Shown here in pieces: positions 16,180-24,420 of a DNA stretch of 64,000 bases. Source of the DNA: Halapricum desulfuricans (GTDB taxonomy: Archaea; Halobacteriota; Halobacteria; Halobacteriales; Haloarculaceae); assembly GCF_017094465.1 (NCBI RefSeq), contig NZ_CP064791.1, forward strand, positions 248,001 to 312,000. The letters are read 5' to 3'. The notes beneath the pieces are model-generated. The model was given only the letters and a program-made list of their open reading frames with translations, did not search any database and had not been told where the DNA came from. Position 1 is the first letter of the stretch. Each line of letters starts with the position of its first letter. The translations under genes and the position numbers were made by a program.

Positions 16180-16719
16180 ATGGAGCGTTCAGACGCTGTC
16201 GAGATTGGCGTTGCTATCGGATCTGTCGCGATATTCGTTGCCGCACTCGCCGTGGTGGGAACGCTCTACGGTGCCAGCGGCAGCACGTTCGACGGAACCA
16301 TGACCGGTGATGCCGTCCTCGACGAGGGCGGAGTCACTGGCACGATCGACGGCGATCTGTCCGGTGACGTCAACGCGACTTCCGGTGGCCAGTTTAGCGG
16401 CACGTTCGAGGGGACGTTCAACGGCACGAACGGGGAGTCGGTCAACGGCACGCTCTCGGTGACGGTCACCGGGACGCTCGCCGGATCGGGCGGCGATACT
16501 CTCTCGGAGGCCGAGAACGCGACGCTCACCGGGACGTTCTCCGGGACACTCGACGACGAAAACGTTTCCGGGCAGATCAAGGACAGCACCGTGACCGGCA
16601 CTGTCCAGGAGAACGATCACCTCTCCGGGGACGGCGCGCTTGCACTCGTCGGCGCACTACTGCTCTTTATTCTGGTCCTTACCGCCGTCGGGTTCTTCCT
16701 CGCGCGTCAGGATTCCTGA
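16180..16719 (+). CDS. Membrane-anchored protein with GT-rich short repeats
   Basis: A 179-residue protein with a transmembrane helix at each end (about residues 10-30 and 152-174) and between them an external stretch made of short strand repeats of the type GT(F/I/L)xGT (SGTFEGTFNGT, TGTFSGTL, TGTI...), compatible with a small beta-solenoid. At least five N-glycosylation sequons (NAT, NGT, NGT, NAT, NVS) are present. No family recognised. Its stop codon lies inside a palindrome shared with the convergent priL stop (16704-16722). Confidence 0.7.
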   Translation: MERSDAVEIGVAIGSVAIFVAALAVVGTLYGASGSTFDGTMTGDAVLDEGGVTGTIDGDLSGDVNATSGGQFSGTFEGTFNGTNGESVNGTLSVTVTGTLAGSGGDTLSEAENATLTGTFSGTLDDENVSGQIKDSTVTGTVQENDHLSGDGALALVGALLLFILVLTAVGFFLARQDS

Positions 16720-16722
16720 CGC
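16704..16722. terminator. Palindrome spanning the two convergent stop codons
   Basis: GCGTCAGGA-T-TCCTGACGC is a 9-bp perfect inverted repeat around one base. It contains the stop of the GT-repeat protein (16717-16719) and, on the other strand, the stop of priL (16707-16709). No T-run follows, so a terminator role is uncertain. Confidence 0.4.
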
Positions 16723-17786
16723 TCGCGCCAGTCGGTCACGTCGTCCTCGTCGGCCTCGTCGAGCGCGTCCTCGTAGTAGGCCATCGGATGTGAGATCCGC
16801 TCGCAGCGATCGTCCATGTTGACACAGTCCCCGTAGGACTGCATCGTCGCACACGACGGCGTCGAGTACTCTGTCGGGCTGGTTTCCCCGCGGATGTGGT
16901 CGGTCTGATAGCGCGTCATCTCCTCGCCGAATCCGGGATTGATCTCGTACAGCTCGACGATCTCGTCGGTACTCATTCCGATCGAGGTCAGAAACGAGGT
17001 GATCGCGAACCGCGAGTGGTGTTCGAGGTGCTCGCCGCTCTGGATCTGATCCAGCAACGCGCGCATACACGGCGGGAACAGATCCGGCACGACCGTATCG
17101 ATGTCGCGGGTCAGATCTAACTCCGCGAGCGTCTCCCGCAACTGGGCGACCTCCGCATCGAGCGGGTCGGCAATAGCGTCCGGCACTGACAGCGGCAGGC
17201 CCGATTCGACGCGTTGCTGGACGGCCCGACGACACAGTACGAGCAGCTCGTCCCCCTCCAGCGGGACCTCGCCGTCGGTCAGCGGGCGGTTGACCAGCCG
17301 CCACTCCTCGCCCCACTGCCCGGCCGCAAGATCCAGATACGCCCCGACGTCGACCCAGTAGCGGTCGGCCTCCGCCAGTGAGCCACCATCGGGTCTGACG
17401 GCTTCGAGCAGGTCGAACTCCGCGAGCAAATCCCGTCGCGTCAGCGAATCCCCGCTGGTACTTTGCAACTGCGTGGTTGAGGCCAACTCGTCGGTGAACC
17501 GATCGTGCGCACTGGCCGCCTCCGCGCGGGCGTACGACCGGGTCAGGACCGCCTCGTCGACGATCGACACGAGCACGCGAGCGATCGGGTACGACAGCAA
17601 CTCCACGCGTGACTGTCTGTGGGGCTCGCCGACGGTGCCGTCCTCGAGAGCCGCCTCGACGCGTTCGAGTCCGCGCTCGACGGCCGGCCCTCCGCGCTGG
17701 ACCACGGTCGCCAGGTCGATCTCGGCCGCCTCAACGGCCTCTCTGGCTTCCCGCATGAACGGATACCGCGCGTGCAGCGGCTTCAT
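16707..17786 (-). CDS. priL: DNA primase large subunit PriL
   Basis: A 359-residue homologue of archaeal/eukaryotic primase large subunit, which with PriS makes replication primers. The C-terminal iron-sulfur domain is recognisable: FPPCMRALLDQIQSGEHLEHHSRFAITSFLTSIG, then CATMQSYGDC and DDRC, giving the four Cys that bind the [4Fe-4S] cluster, followed by SHPMAYYEDAL. The N-terminal half is helical, with DRYWVDVGAYLDL in the middle. ATG 17786 (MKPLHARYPF) fits the family; upstream in-frame sequence is the repeat region. Confidence 0.92.
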   Translation of the reverse strand: MKPLHARYPFMREAREAVEAAEIDLATVVQRGGPAVERGLERVEAALEDGTVGEPHRQSRVELLSYPIARVLVSIVDEAVLTRSYARAEAASAHDRFTDELASTTQLQSTSGDSLTRRDLLAEFDLLEAVRPDGGSLAEADRYWVDVGAYLDLAAGQWGEEWRLVNRPLTDGEVPLEGDELLVLCRRAVQQRVESGLPLSVPDAIADPLDAEVAQLRETLAELDLTRDIDTVVPDLFPPCMRALLDQIQSGEHLEHHSRFAITSFLTSIGMSTDEIVELYEINPGFGEEMTRYQTDHIRGETSPTEYSTPSCATMQSYGDCVNMDDRCERISHPMAYYEDALDEADEDDVTDWRERQES

Positions 17787-18051
17787 TCGACCGTTGGTTG
17801 CGTGCGCGCCTGAATAAACTCGGCGGTCCCCGAGACCGTCTCCGAGAACCCTCGCTTCGCTCGGCGTCTCGCTGCTCGCGGTTCGTTTCACTCACCGTTC
17901 GACTCTTCGAAACTCCTCGATTCGCTCGGCGTCTCGCTGCTCGCGGCTTCGCCGTTCGCTATTCGTTGGCTCCCTACGGTCGCTATCGCTACTCGCGGGT
18001 CATCCTTCCCCGCTCGACTCTCCGAGACCCCTCGCTTCGCTCGGCGTCTCG
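17787..18051. repeat. Intergenic cluster of GC-rich palindromic repeats
   Basis: Contains three copies of a CTTCGCTCGGCGTCTCGCT-type unit (near 17853, 17918 and 18033) and, at 17945-17998, a 54-bp block that recurs at 21121-21174. No gene is supported here. Such CTCGCTTCGCTCG-like sequences are common between haloarchaeal genes. Confidence 0.6.
17945..17998 (+). repeat. Dispersed 54-bp repeat, copy 1
   Basis: Matches 21121-21174 at 51 of 54 positions. It lies downstream of the membrane-protein gene at 18052 and upstream of priL. Confidence 0.7.
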
Positions 18052-18663
18052 CTACTCCCCAAACTCGGATTCGATCTCCCGAATCACGTCCGACTGCTCG
18101 CCGCCGTCGCCGCGGATCGTCTGCCGGTACTGCTGGTACTGCTCGCGGGACACGCGAACGGTCTTGGTCTCGCCCTCCCGGGTGACTTCCATCCGCACCG
18201 TCCCCTGTGGGTTGTTCCGGACCCGGTAGCTGGCGGCCGTGGAGAACACCGACCACAGCGCCAGACACACCCCGACGAAGTAGATCATGGTCGTCTCGAA
18301 GGCGTAGGCTGGCTCGGCGGGCGGCCACATCCACGGGTAGGCGTAGACGAACAGTCCCACACCGACGAGCGAGATCGCTGCCCCGGCGACGACGCCGATC
18401 CCCTGGCGACGACTCGACGGCAGGACGCCGACGACGCTGAGCAGTATCGCCGGCACGCCAAGTCCCGCCAGCACGCCGGCGGCCTTCCGCGCTTCGTATT
18501 GCCCGGTCAGGCCGAGCGCGTCCCCGAGTGGCGTCGCGACCAGCGCGATCGCGGCGACGATCGCCGCCACGCCCGACAGGAACGCACCGATTCCGGCGAT
18601 CACCCGCTCCCGGTCTCGGTCGCCCCACTCCTGCTGGTCGTATGCCTCCCCGAGACTGGTCAT
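18052..18663 (-). CDS. Hypothetical four-helix membrane protein
   Basis: A 203-residue protein with four hydrophobic helices (about residues 22-42, 58-78, 84-105 and 120-145) and a hydrophilic C-terminal third that looks like a small cytoplasmic region (VRMEVTREGETKTVRVSREQYQQYRQTIRG). The start ATG 18663 (MTSLGEAYDQQEWG) is preferred over a GTG/ATG further upstream. It is on the same strand as priL, separated by the repeat cluster. No function is recognised. Confidence 0.75.
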   Translation of the reverse strand: MTSLGEAYDQQEWGDRDRERVIAGIGAFLSGVAAIVAAIALVATPLGDALGLTGQYEARKAAGVLAGLGVPAILLSVVGVLPSSRRQGIGVVAGAAISLVGVGLFVYAYPWMWPPAEPAYAFETTMIYFVGVCLALWSVFSTAASYRVRNNPQGTVRMEVTREGETKTVRVSREQYQQYRQTIRGDGGEQSDVIREIESEFGE

Positions 18664-18742
18664 ACGCGCACACACGCCTGCGAGATACAAAACTGTCCGT
18701 CAGACAGAGGCAAGACGCCTCCGGCCGCGGTGTCCGTCCCGT

Positions 18743-19360
18743 CTAGACTAACGCTTGCAGCGTCGCCCAGAAGTCCGGTGCGCCGTCCTCCTCTTGGACG
18801 CGGACGGGGACAAACCCGGCGTTGCGCGCCCCTTCGATGTCCGAATCACTGTCCCCGACCATCACGTACTCCTCGGCCTCGATCCGCCGCCGGGCGTGCT
18901 CGAACGGTGCCGGATCGGGCTTGTGCGCCCCGGCGTCGTACGACGAGACGACCGTCTCGAAATACGGGAGCAGATCGTGGGCCGCGAGCTTCTCGCGTTG
19001 CCAGTCGCCGACACCGTTGGTGAGCACGCCCAATCGATTCGACTCACGTAGGGCGTCGAGACTCTCGTCGGTCCCCTCCGGGACCGTCGTGTGCTCGTGT
19101 TCGGCCGCCTGTAACGACGCGACCATCGCGTTTGGGTCGCCGTCTTCAGTCGCCTCTTTGAGAACGGCTTCCATCCCACGGCGGACAGGCTCCGGTTCGA
19201 GTGCCTCGAAGGCCGCGGTGAACGCCTCGTCGTAGACTCCCAGCAGCGAATCGGACGCATCCCCGAGTTCCGCCTCGAACACGCCACGCAAGAGGTCGGC
19301 ATACGAGCGCTCGAAACGCACGAGTGTGCCGTCACAGTCGAAGAAGATCGCGGTCGTCAT
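18743..19360 (-). CDS. HAD-superfamily hydrolase
   Basis: A 205-residue haloacid-dehalogenase-like phosphatase. Motif I DCDGTLVRFE is at residues 9-18, motif II is LGVLTNG, the motif III Lys follows in SYDAGAHKPDP, and motif IV is VMVGDSDSDIEGARNAGF. The cap is the helical type used by phosphoglycolate phosphatase-like enzymes. It overlaps the upstream gene by 4 bp (19357-19360), the last gene of a three-gene operon. Substrate unknown. Confidence 0.88.
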   Translation of the reverse strand: MTTAIFFDCDGTLVRFERSYADLLRGVFEAELGDASDSLLGVYDEAFTAAFEALEPEPVRRGMEAVLKEATEDGDPNAMVASLQAAEHEHTTVPEGTDESLDALRESNRLGVLTNGVGDWQREKLAAHDLLPYFETVVSSYDAGAHKPDPAPFEHARRRIEAEEYVMVGDSDSDIEGARNAGFVPVRVQEEDGAPDFWATLQALV

Positions 19361-19779
19361 CGGTCGTCGGTCTCGACGGGCCGACCGTCCTGCGTCGGCG
19401 GTGCGATGTGATCGATAACCGTCTCGACGTCCGGTTCGATCACGCGCACCCGAACGTGGATCTCGCCGAGCTCGTCCGGATCGCCGACGGCGAAGTTGGC
19501 TACTTCCTGGAACGCCGCCTGCTTCTTGAGGTCGAAGCTGAACGTCTCACCCTGGCGGTTCTCGAAGAACGCACCCCGGGCGGTATCAAGGATCTCCCGG
19601 CGGTGCAGCAACTCCGAGAAGTGGCTCAGATCGTGGGTCTCGCCGACGATCTCGCCGTGCTTGTGGTCGAGTTCCGCTCCCGGGAAGACGTTCGTGATCG
19701 CGTCGGCTACCCGGTCGGGGACTTCGGTGTCGTAGACCGGCGCGGTGATCTGGACGTCCACGCTGTAGACCTCGCTCAT
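19357..19779 (-). CDS. UPF0201/DUF54-type RNA-binding-like protein
   Basis: A 140-residue protein resembling the archaeal UPF0201 family: a compact alpha/beta domain (SVDVQITAPVYDTEVPDRVADAITNVFPG), the HFSELLHRREILDTAR helix, and the strand segment TFSFDLKKQAAFQEVANF. It may bind RNA, but the biochemical role is not established. Overlaps both neighbours by 4 bp; the upstream partner is the UPF0200 kinase-like gene, a neighbour pair that recurs in archaea. Confidence 0.82.
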   Translation of the reverse strand: MSEVYSVDVQITAPVYDTEVPDRVADAITNVFPGAELDHKHGEIVGETHDLSHFSELLHRREILDTARGAFFENRQGETFSFDLKKQAAFQEVANFAVGDPDELGEIHVRVRVIEPDVETVIDHIAPPTQDGRPVETDDR

Positions 19780-20345
19780 CGGTCTCCCTCCACCGCGGCC
19801 AGCCCCTCGGTCAACAGCGTCCGGACCCGGTCGTGAAACGCCTCCAGGGAGTCGGTGTTTGCGATCGTGTAATCGGCCATCGCCATCGCCTCGCCCATCC
19901 CGAAGCCGAGTTCGCGCTCGTCGCGGTCCTCGAGGCTCTCGCCGCCCTCCTCGACGCTCGCGTCCCGCCCCCGCAGGTCCAGCCGTTCGGCTCGCACCTC
20001 CTGGGGTGCCTCAATACTAAGTAACTCGAAATCCTCGCCGAAGGCCTCGCGGAAGCGTTCGACCTCGACGTCCGAGCGGATGCCGTCGACGACGACCGTG
20101 TCGCCGTCCTCCAGTGCCTCCCGGATGATCGGCAGCGATCGCTCGGCGATGGCGGCCGGCCCGTTCTCCTCGCGCAGGGCTTTGGCGACCTCGCCGTGGT
20201 GGGTCGCGGGGTCCAGCCCCCGGTCGCGACACGCCTGGCGGATGACGTCGCCCATCGTGACCACTGGGATGTCGAGATCGCGGGCGACCGCGGCGGCCTC
20301 GCTCTTGCCGCTGCCCGGCAATCCGACGGTTCCGATAACTCTCAT
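19776..20345 (-). CDS. UPF0200-type P-loop nucleotide kinase-like protein
   Basis: A 189-residue P-loop protein. Walker A is GLPGSGKS at residues 8-15, followed by DIPVVTMGDVIRQACRDRG, typical of dephospho-CoA kinase/adenylate kinase-like folds; VVVDGIRSDVEVERFR supplies the Walker B-like region. The archaeal UPF0200 family has no confirmed substrate. First gene of the three-gene minus-strand operon with UPF0201 and the HAD phosphatase. Confidence 0.85.
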   Translation of the reverse strand: MRVIGTVGLPGSGKSEAAAVARDLDIPVVTMGDVIRQACRDRGLDPATHHGEVAKALREENGPAAIAERSLPIIREALEDGDTVVVDGIRSDVEVERFREAFGEDFELLSIEAPQEVRAERLDLRGRDASVEEGGESLEDRDERELGFGMGEAMAMADYTIANTDSLEAFHDRVRTLLTEGLAAVEGDR

Positions 20346-20439
20346 TGGGCCAGATTTGGCTACAGCGGGTGGTAAGGATTGCGTCTCGACGAGATGGCGC
20401 GATCAATGTGTGGTCGCCTGTCGGACGGGCGAGTTCGCT

Positions 20440-21009
20440 TCACTCGGCTGTCTCTGTCGCGGTATCTGCACTCAACGCCCCCAATCTGAAGTTGAAATCC
20501 ATCTCAGTCGGCGGCTTGGCATCGTCGAGCAGTCGCCAGAGGATGAAGGAGTAATCGTAGGTGTATTCGGGGTCGTTGGGGTCATCGACCCCACCGACTG
20601 ACGTTTCTGTCGCTTCTGCGTAGACGTGTATCGTCCGGTTCTCGATATGTGCATCGCGGTAGTCGCCCAGCCCGTAGCCGAACGGGAGCGCACCGACGAA
20701 TACAGTCAAGAACGTTTCAGAGTTCAGATTGCCCTGGATCCGTCGTAAGCTCATTTTTCGTCCCCCCACGTGCTCCCATCGGACATTGTCGTTCATCCAC
20801 TCCGGATCCGTCACGAGCCAGCCGTCAGCAGCAGGGGCGACTTCGAACGTGGGCTGTCCCTTGATATACCGCGACTGAGACCCTCCTCCATTGCTCGTTT
20901 GTACCCGTGCCTTCCGTCCTTCCAGTATACCGCTGATTGTAGCACAGCCTGCAAGCCCAGCGACGGCTGTCACCCCCATCGCCATAACTGCTCGTCTGGA
21001 TTGCCCCAT
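20440..21009 (-). CDS. Tat lipoprotein of unknown function
   Basis: A 189-residue exported lipoprotein: twin arginine at residues 5-6 (QSRRAVMAMG) and lipobox LAGC. The mature part is strand-rich (FEVAPAADGWLVTDPEW; TIHVYAEATETSVGG) and carries no family I recognise. The TATA box at 21033-21041 puts the transcription start at the ATG, so the message is probably leaderless. Confidence 0.75.
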   Translation of the reverse strand: MGQSRRAVMAMGVTAVAGLAGCATISGILEGRKARVQTSNGGGSQSRYIKGQPTFEVAPAADGWLVTDPEWMNDNVRWEHVGGRKMSLRRIQGNLNSETFLTVFVGALPFGYGLGDYRDAHIENRTIHVYAEATETSVGGVDDPNDPEYTYDYSFILWRLLDDAKPPTEMDFNFRLGALSADTATETAE

Positions 21010-21032
21010 TTTATCCCTGTAGAAGCAACGAC

Positions 21033-21041
21033 GGATATATG
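21033..21041 (-). promoter_or_regulatory. TATA box of the Tat lipoprotein gene
   Basis: CATATATCC on the minus strand, about 28 nt from ATG 21009. Confidence 0.6.
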
Positions 21042-21120
21042 ATTTAAAATATTTGTTAAATCTTTCTTCCGTTCATCCTCGCCGTTTCGAGGACTCACCC
21101 CGTTCGTCCTCGCTGCTCAC

Positions 21121-21174
21121 GGCTTCGCCGTTCGCTCTTCGATAGCTCCCTACGGTCGCTATCGCTACTCGCGG
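21121..21174 (+). repeat. Dispersed 54-bp repeat, copy 2
   Basis: Second copy of the block at 17945-17998. It lies in the 214-bp gap between the lipoprotein gene and the prenyl synthase, which also contains further CTCGCT/CTACGCTCG palindromic units and no gene. Confidence 0.7.
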
Positions 21175-21223
21175 TTCCTTCGTCACCGCTCGCTATTTCG
21201 AGGACTCGCTACGCTCGTCCTCG

Positions 21224-22066
21224 CTACCGCTCACGGACGACGACAAACTTCGCCAGATCCTCGAGATATGCAAGTGACTCTTCGGCCTCGGTATCGACCG
21301 TCGAGAGCGCCTCGAGGGCGGCGTCGGACTGCTTGCGAGCGCGCTCGTTGGCTTCCTCGGGCGTCAGTTGCGTCACCTCGACCAGCGAGGGTCGCTCCAT
21401 AGCGGCGTCCTGACCGGCGGGCTTGCCCAGCTTCTCCGCGTCGGCGGTCGCGTCCAGCACGTCGTCGCGCATCTGGAAGGCCACGCCCACGCGCTCGGCG
21501 TAGTCGCCGACGGCCTCGACGGCGTAGGGATCGGCGTCGGCGGCGATCGCGCCCAACTCGGCGGCCGCTCGAAAGAGCGCGCCGGTCTTGCGCCGGGCCA
21601 GCCGCATGTACTCCTCCTCTGAGGTGGGCTGGGCGACCAGTTCCGAGGCCTCTCCCTCGCCGAGTTCGACCATCGCCTCGGAGACGGTCCGCATCGCCCG
21701 CTCGTCGCTGGAGAAGAGTTCGAACGCCTCGCCCAGAAGCCCGTCGCTGGCGATGATCGCGGACCCGTGTCCAAATGCCGCCCAGGCACTGTCAGATCCG
21801 CGCCGGAGATCGGACTCGTCGATGATGTCATCAATCACCAGCGAGGCGTTGTGCACGAGTTCGATCCCGACCGCGAAATCAAGGGCGTCCTCGGCGTCGC
21901 CGCCCAGCGTCTCACAGACCAGCACAGTCACGATCGGCCGAACGCGCTTGCCGCCGGCGAGCACGACGCTTTCGAGTTGCTCGCCGAGTGTGTCCGGCTC
22001 GACTCGCTCGACGACCGCCTCCAGGCGATCGGCGACCATCGACCGACGACGCTCCAGATACTCCAT
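21224..22066 (-). CDS. Trans-isoprenyl diphosphate synthase
   Basis: A 280-residue all-helical prenyltransferase that elongates isoprenoid diphosphates. The GGKRVRP substrate motif, the first Asp-rich motif DDIIDESD and the second FQMRDDVLDAT are all present. The sequence is shorter than typical geranylgeranyl diphosphate synthase IdsA (~340-350 residues), and resembles the short polyprenyl synthases that haloarchaea carry as extra copies. Product length cannot be decided by eye. It is separated from the thermosome gene upstream by a 207-bp gap without a gene. Confidence 0.88.
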   Translation of the reverse strand: MEYLERRRSMVADRLEAVVERVEPDTLGEQLESVVLAGGKRVRPIVTVLVCETLGGDAEDALDFAVGIELVHNASLVIDDIIDESDLRRGSDSAWAAFGHGSAIIASDGLLGEAFELFSSDERAMRTVSEAMVELGEGEASELVAQPTSEEEYMRLARRKTGALFRAAAELGAIAADADPYAVEAVGDYAERVGVAFQMRDDVLDATADAEKLGKPAGQDAAMERPSLVEVTQLTPEEANERARKQSDAALEALSTVDTEAEESLAYLEDLAKFVVVRER

Positions 22067-22273
22067 CGGACGCGCCCTTCGGACTGGAATGTAAAGTACG
22101 TGACGGTCAAAATCGAACGACGGAACCGAGCACAGGCGGCCGATGCGCCCGGAACGAGTCCGTAACCGACCGCCGGGAGACTATCCTCTTCCCGTAACGG
22201 ATTCGCGCAAGAATAGGTCACCACGAGCCGACAGACTCGTGTGCGAGACCTGACGGCGAAACAGTGGCGGCTC

Positions 22274-23941
22274 CTACATCATGCCGCCCATGCCGCCGCC
22301 CATACCGCCCATGCCACCCATGCCGCCGGCACCGGGTCCGCCTTCCTCGTCGCCGCCGGACGTCGAAAGATCACCGGCAGCGATGATGTCGTCGATCTTC
22401 AGCACGAGGTTGGCGGCTTCGGCAGCCGAGGACAGCGCCTGGGACTTGGCGTGGGCCGTCTCGACGACGCCCGCCTCGTAGGTGTCCTCGATGTCGCCGG
22501 TGAAGACGTTCAGCCCGGCGTTCTCCTCGCCGTCCTCGTGAGCGGCGCGGACCTCGACGAGTGTGTCGATGGAATCGAGGCCGGCGTTCTCCGCGAGGAC
22601 GCGCGGGATCAGTTCCAGGGAGTCCGCGAAGGCCTCGACGGCCAACTGCTCGCGACCGCTGACACCGTCGGCGTAATCGCGCAATCGGCGAGCGAGTTCG
22701 ACCTCGACGGCACCGCCGCCGGCCAGGACGAGTCCGTCCGCGACAGCCGCGGAGACCACGTCCAGGGCGTCGTTGACGCCGCGTTCGAGCTCGTCGACGA
22801 CGTGGTCGGTCGACCCGCGCAGCAGCAGCGTCACGCCGTGGGAGTTCTCGCCCTCGACGACGAACCACTCGTTGTCGGCCTCGTAGGTCACGTTACCGGT
22901 GCCGAGGTCCTCGGCGGTGGCGCTGTCGAGATCGGAGACGATCCGCGCACCGACGGTCTCACGCATGAACTCGATGTCGGATTTCTTGGCTCGCTTGACG
23001 GCCAGAATGCCCTCCTTGGCCAGCAGGTGCTGGACCATGTCGTCGATGTTCTTCTGACAGAAGACGACGTCGGCGCCGGTCGCCTTGATGTCCTCGACCA
23101 TCTCCTTGAGCTGCTGTTCCTCCTGCTCGACGAACTGCTGGAGCTGGGCGGGATCGTCGACACTCAGCTGGGCGTCCGCGTTGGTTTCCTCGATCTCCAG
23201 GGCCGTGTCCATCAGCAGGATGTCGGCGTTCTCGAAGTCAGTCGGCATGTCCTCGTGGGCGGGGTCCTCCTTGAGGAGGACGCCCTCGACGAGCTCCGAA
23301 TCGGCCGCGGTACCGCTGGCCTCGGTCGTGATGTTGAGGAACTCCAGATCGACGACCGAGGAACCGTCCTCGGCCTCGACGGTAACGTTCTCGACGGCGT
23401 CGACGATCAGCTGACCCAGCAGGTCCTTGTTCTGTTCGGCACCTTTCCCGGTCATCGCCGTCTCGGCGACCTGCTTGAGAATCTCCGTATCCTCGACGCT
23501 GACTTCCTCAGCGACGTCGTCGATCTGGCTGCGGGCTTCCTTGGCGGCCATGTCGAAGCCCTTGATGATCGTCGAGGGGTGGATGTCCTGTTCGAGCAAC
23601 TCTTCGGCGTTTTTCAGTAGCTCACCCGAGATCGACACCGCAGAGGTCGTCCCGTCGCCGGCCTCGTCTTCCTGTGTCTCGGCGACCTCGACGATCATCT
23701 CCGCGGTCGGATTGTCGATGTCCATCTCCCGGAGGATGGTCACGCCATCGTTGGTGACCGTCACGTCTCCCATCGAGGAGACGAGCATCTTGTCCATCCC
23801 CTTCGGACCGAGCGTCGAACGTACTGACTCCGCGACAGCCCGAGCTGCGGAAATGTTGTGACTCTGTGCGTCTTTGTCCTGCATTCGCTGGGAATCCTCG
23901 CCCAGAATCACCATGGGCTGGCCCTGCATTCGCTGACTCAT
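22274..23941 (-). CDS. Thermosome subunit (group II chaperonin), copy 1
   Basis: A 555-residue chaperonin subunit. Equatorial-domain ATP motifs are visible ([31 protein letters not shown]), and the C terminus ends in a Gly-Met repeat tail (GGMGGMGG...MM) typical of archaeal thermosomes. It assembles into the double-ring folding machine. The promoter at 23952-23975 is identical over 24 bp to that of the second thermosome gene at 26234-27925, which runs in the opposite direction. Confidence 0.95.
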   Translation of the reverse strand: MSQRMQGQPMVILGEDSQRMQDKDAQSHNISAARAVAESVRSTLGPKGMDKMLVSSMGDVTVTNDGVTILREMDIDNPTAEMIVEVAETQEDEAGDGTTSAVSISGELLKNAEELLEQDIHPSTIIKGFDMAAKEARSQIDDVAEEVSVEDTEILKQVAETAMTGKGAEQNKDLLGQLIVDAVENVTVEAEDGSSVVDLEFLNITTEASGTAADSELVEGVLLKEDPAHEDMPTDFENADILLMDTALEIEETNADAQLSVDDPAQLQQFVEQEEQQLKEMVEDIKATGADVVFCQKNIDDMVQHLLAKEGILAVKRAKKSDIEFMRETVGARIVSDLDSATAEDLGTGNVTYEADNEWFVVEGENSHGVTLLLRGSTDHVVDELERGVNDALDVVSAAVADGLVLAGGGAVEVELARRLRDYADGVSGREQLAVEAFADSLELIPRVLAENAGLDSIDTLVEVRAAHEDGEENAGLNVFTGDIEDTYEAGVVETAHAKSQALSSAAEAANLVLKIDDIIAAGDLSTSGGDEEGGPGAGGMGGMGGMGGGMGGMM

Positions 23942-23951
23942 ATTCGGTCGA

Positions 23952-23975
23952 GGATTGAATGTGATTCTATATAAA
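23952..23975 (-). promoter_or_regulatory. Thermosome copy 1 promoter core
   Basis: Begins TTTATATAG and continues to TCAATCC; the TATA centre is ~30 nt before ATG 23941. The same 24 bp occur at 26200-26223. Haloarchaeal thermosome genes are known to be heat-inducible from their core promoters. Confidence 0.75.
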
Positions 23976-24116
23976 TGTGTGGGTTCGCGATTGTTATCGT
24001 GGATTCCCCAGTGCCAGGAACACTCGGAGAATAGCGCCGATTACACGGCTATTTGCGGCATTTGTGTGTCATTTGATGACATGGGTGTCGGGGCACTGAT
24101 CGACGATTGGCCACGA

Positions 24117-24190
24117 TTTATATAGGCCATGGTCGGGCTGGGACGGCCCGTCAATTCGACGGCTGTCGCTGGATAGCAGTCAGCGATCGG
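24117..24190 (+). ncRNA. Candidate small RNA after an isolated TATA box
   Basis: A clear TATA element (TTTATATA, 24117-24124) is followed, at the expected start distance, by two adjacent hairpins: CCGTC-AATTC-GACGG at 24148-24162 and TCGCTG...CAGCGA at 24166-24186. No reading frame follows on the plus strand. The second hairpin could instead be a 3' structure of the minus-strand zinc-finger gene ending at 24210. The rest of 23976-24209 holds nothing else recognisable. Confidence 0.3.
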
Positions 24191-24209
24191 GAGTAGTAGG
24201 GTGTGCGCG

Positions 24210-24386
24210 TCACCGAGCTGGCGACCAGCCACAGATTGTACACTCTACGGCGCCGGAATCGTGGAGCCCACCACATTCGGGGCACTGCTTTTTGTTGTAG
24301 CTGTCTTCCCAACTGGAAGCTTCCATGTCGTGGCCACGCTGCGACAGGAACTCATCGAACATGTCGTCGCTCGGTGCTGAGGCCAT
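24210..24386 (-). CDS. Small zinc-finger protein, HVO_0416-like
   Basis: A 58-residue protein: an acidic helical start (SAPSDDMFDEFLSQRGHD), a middle WEDSYNKKQ, and a zinc finger CPECGGLHDSGAVECTICGW (CxxC-x10-CxxC). The pattern and the MFDEFLS..RGH opening match, as I remember them, the haloarchaeal HVO_0416-type small zinc-finger proteins. ATG 24386 is about 28 nt from the TATA box at 24411-24417, so the transcript is probably leaderless, which supports this as a real gene. Small proteins of this kind often act as regulators, but no target is visible. Confidence 0.8.
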   Translation of the reverse strand: MASAPSDDMFDEFLSQRGHDMEASSWEDSYNKKQCPECGGLHDSGAVECTICGWSPAR

Positions 24387-24410
24387 GCATGCTATGGTAT
24401 ACCACGACGG

Positions 24411-24417
24411 TATATAT
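24411..24417 (-). promoter_or_regulatory. TATA box of the small zinc-finger gene
   Basis: ATATATA on the minus strand, centred ~28 nt before ATG 24386. Confidence 0.6.
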
Positions 24418-24420
24418 GCT

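Noticed and set aside
24041-24232. Minus-strand frame of 63 codons after the small zinc-finger gene
   Set aside because: Overlaps the end of the zinc-finger gene in another frame and lacks any promoter or recognisable pattern.
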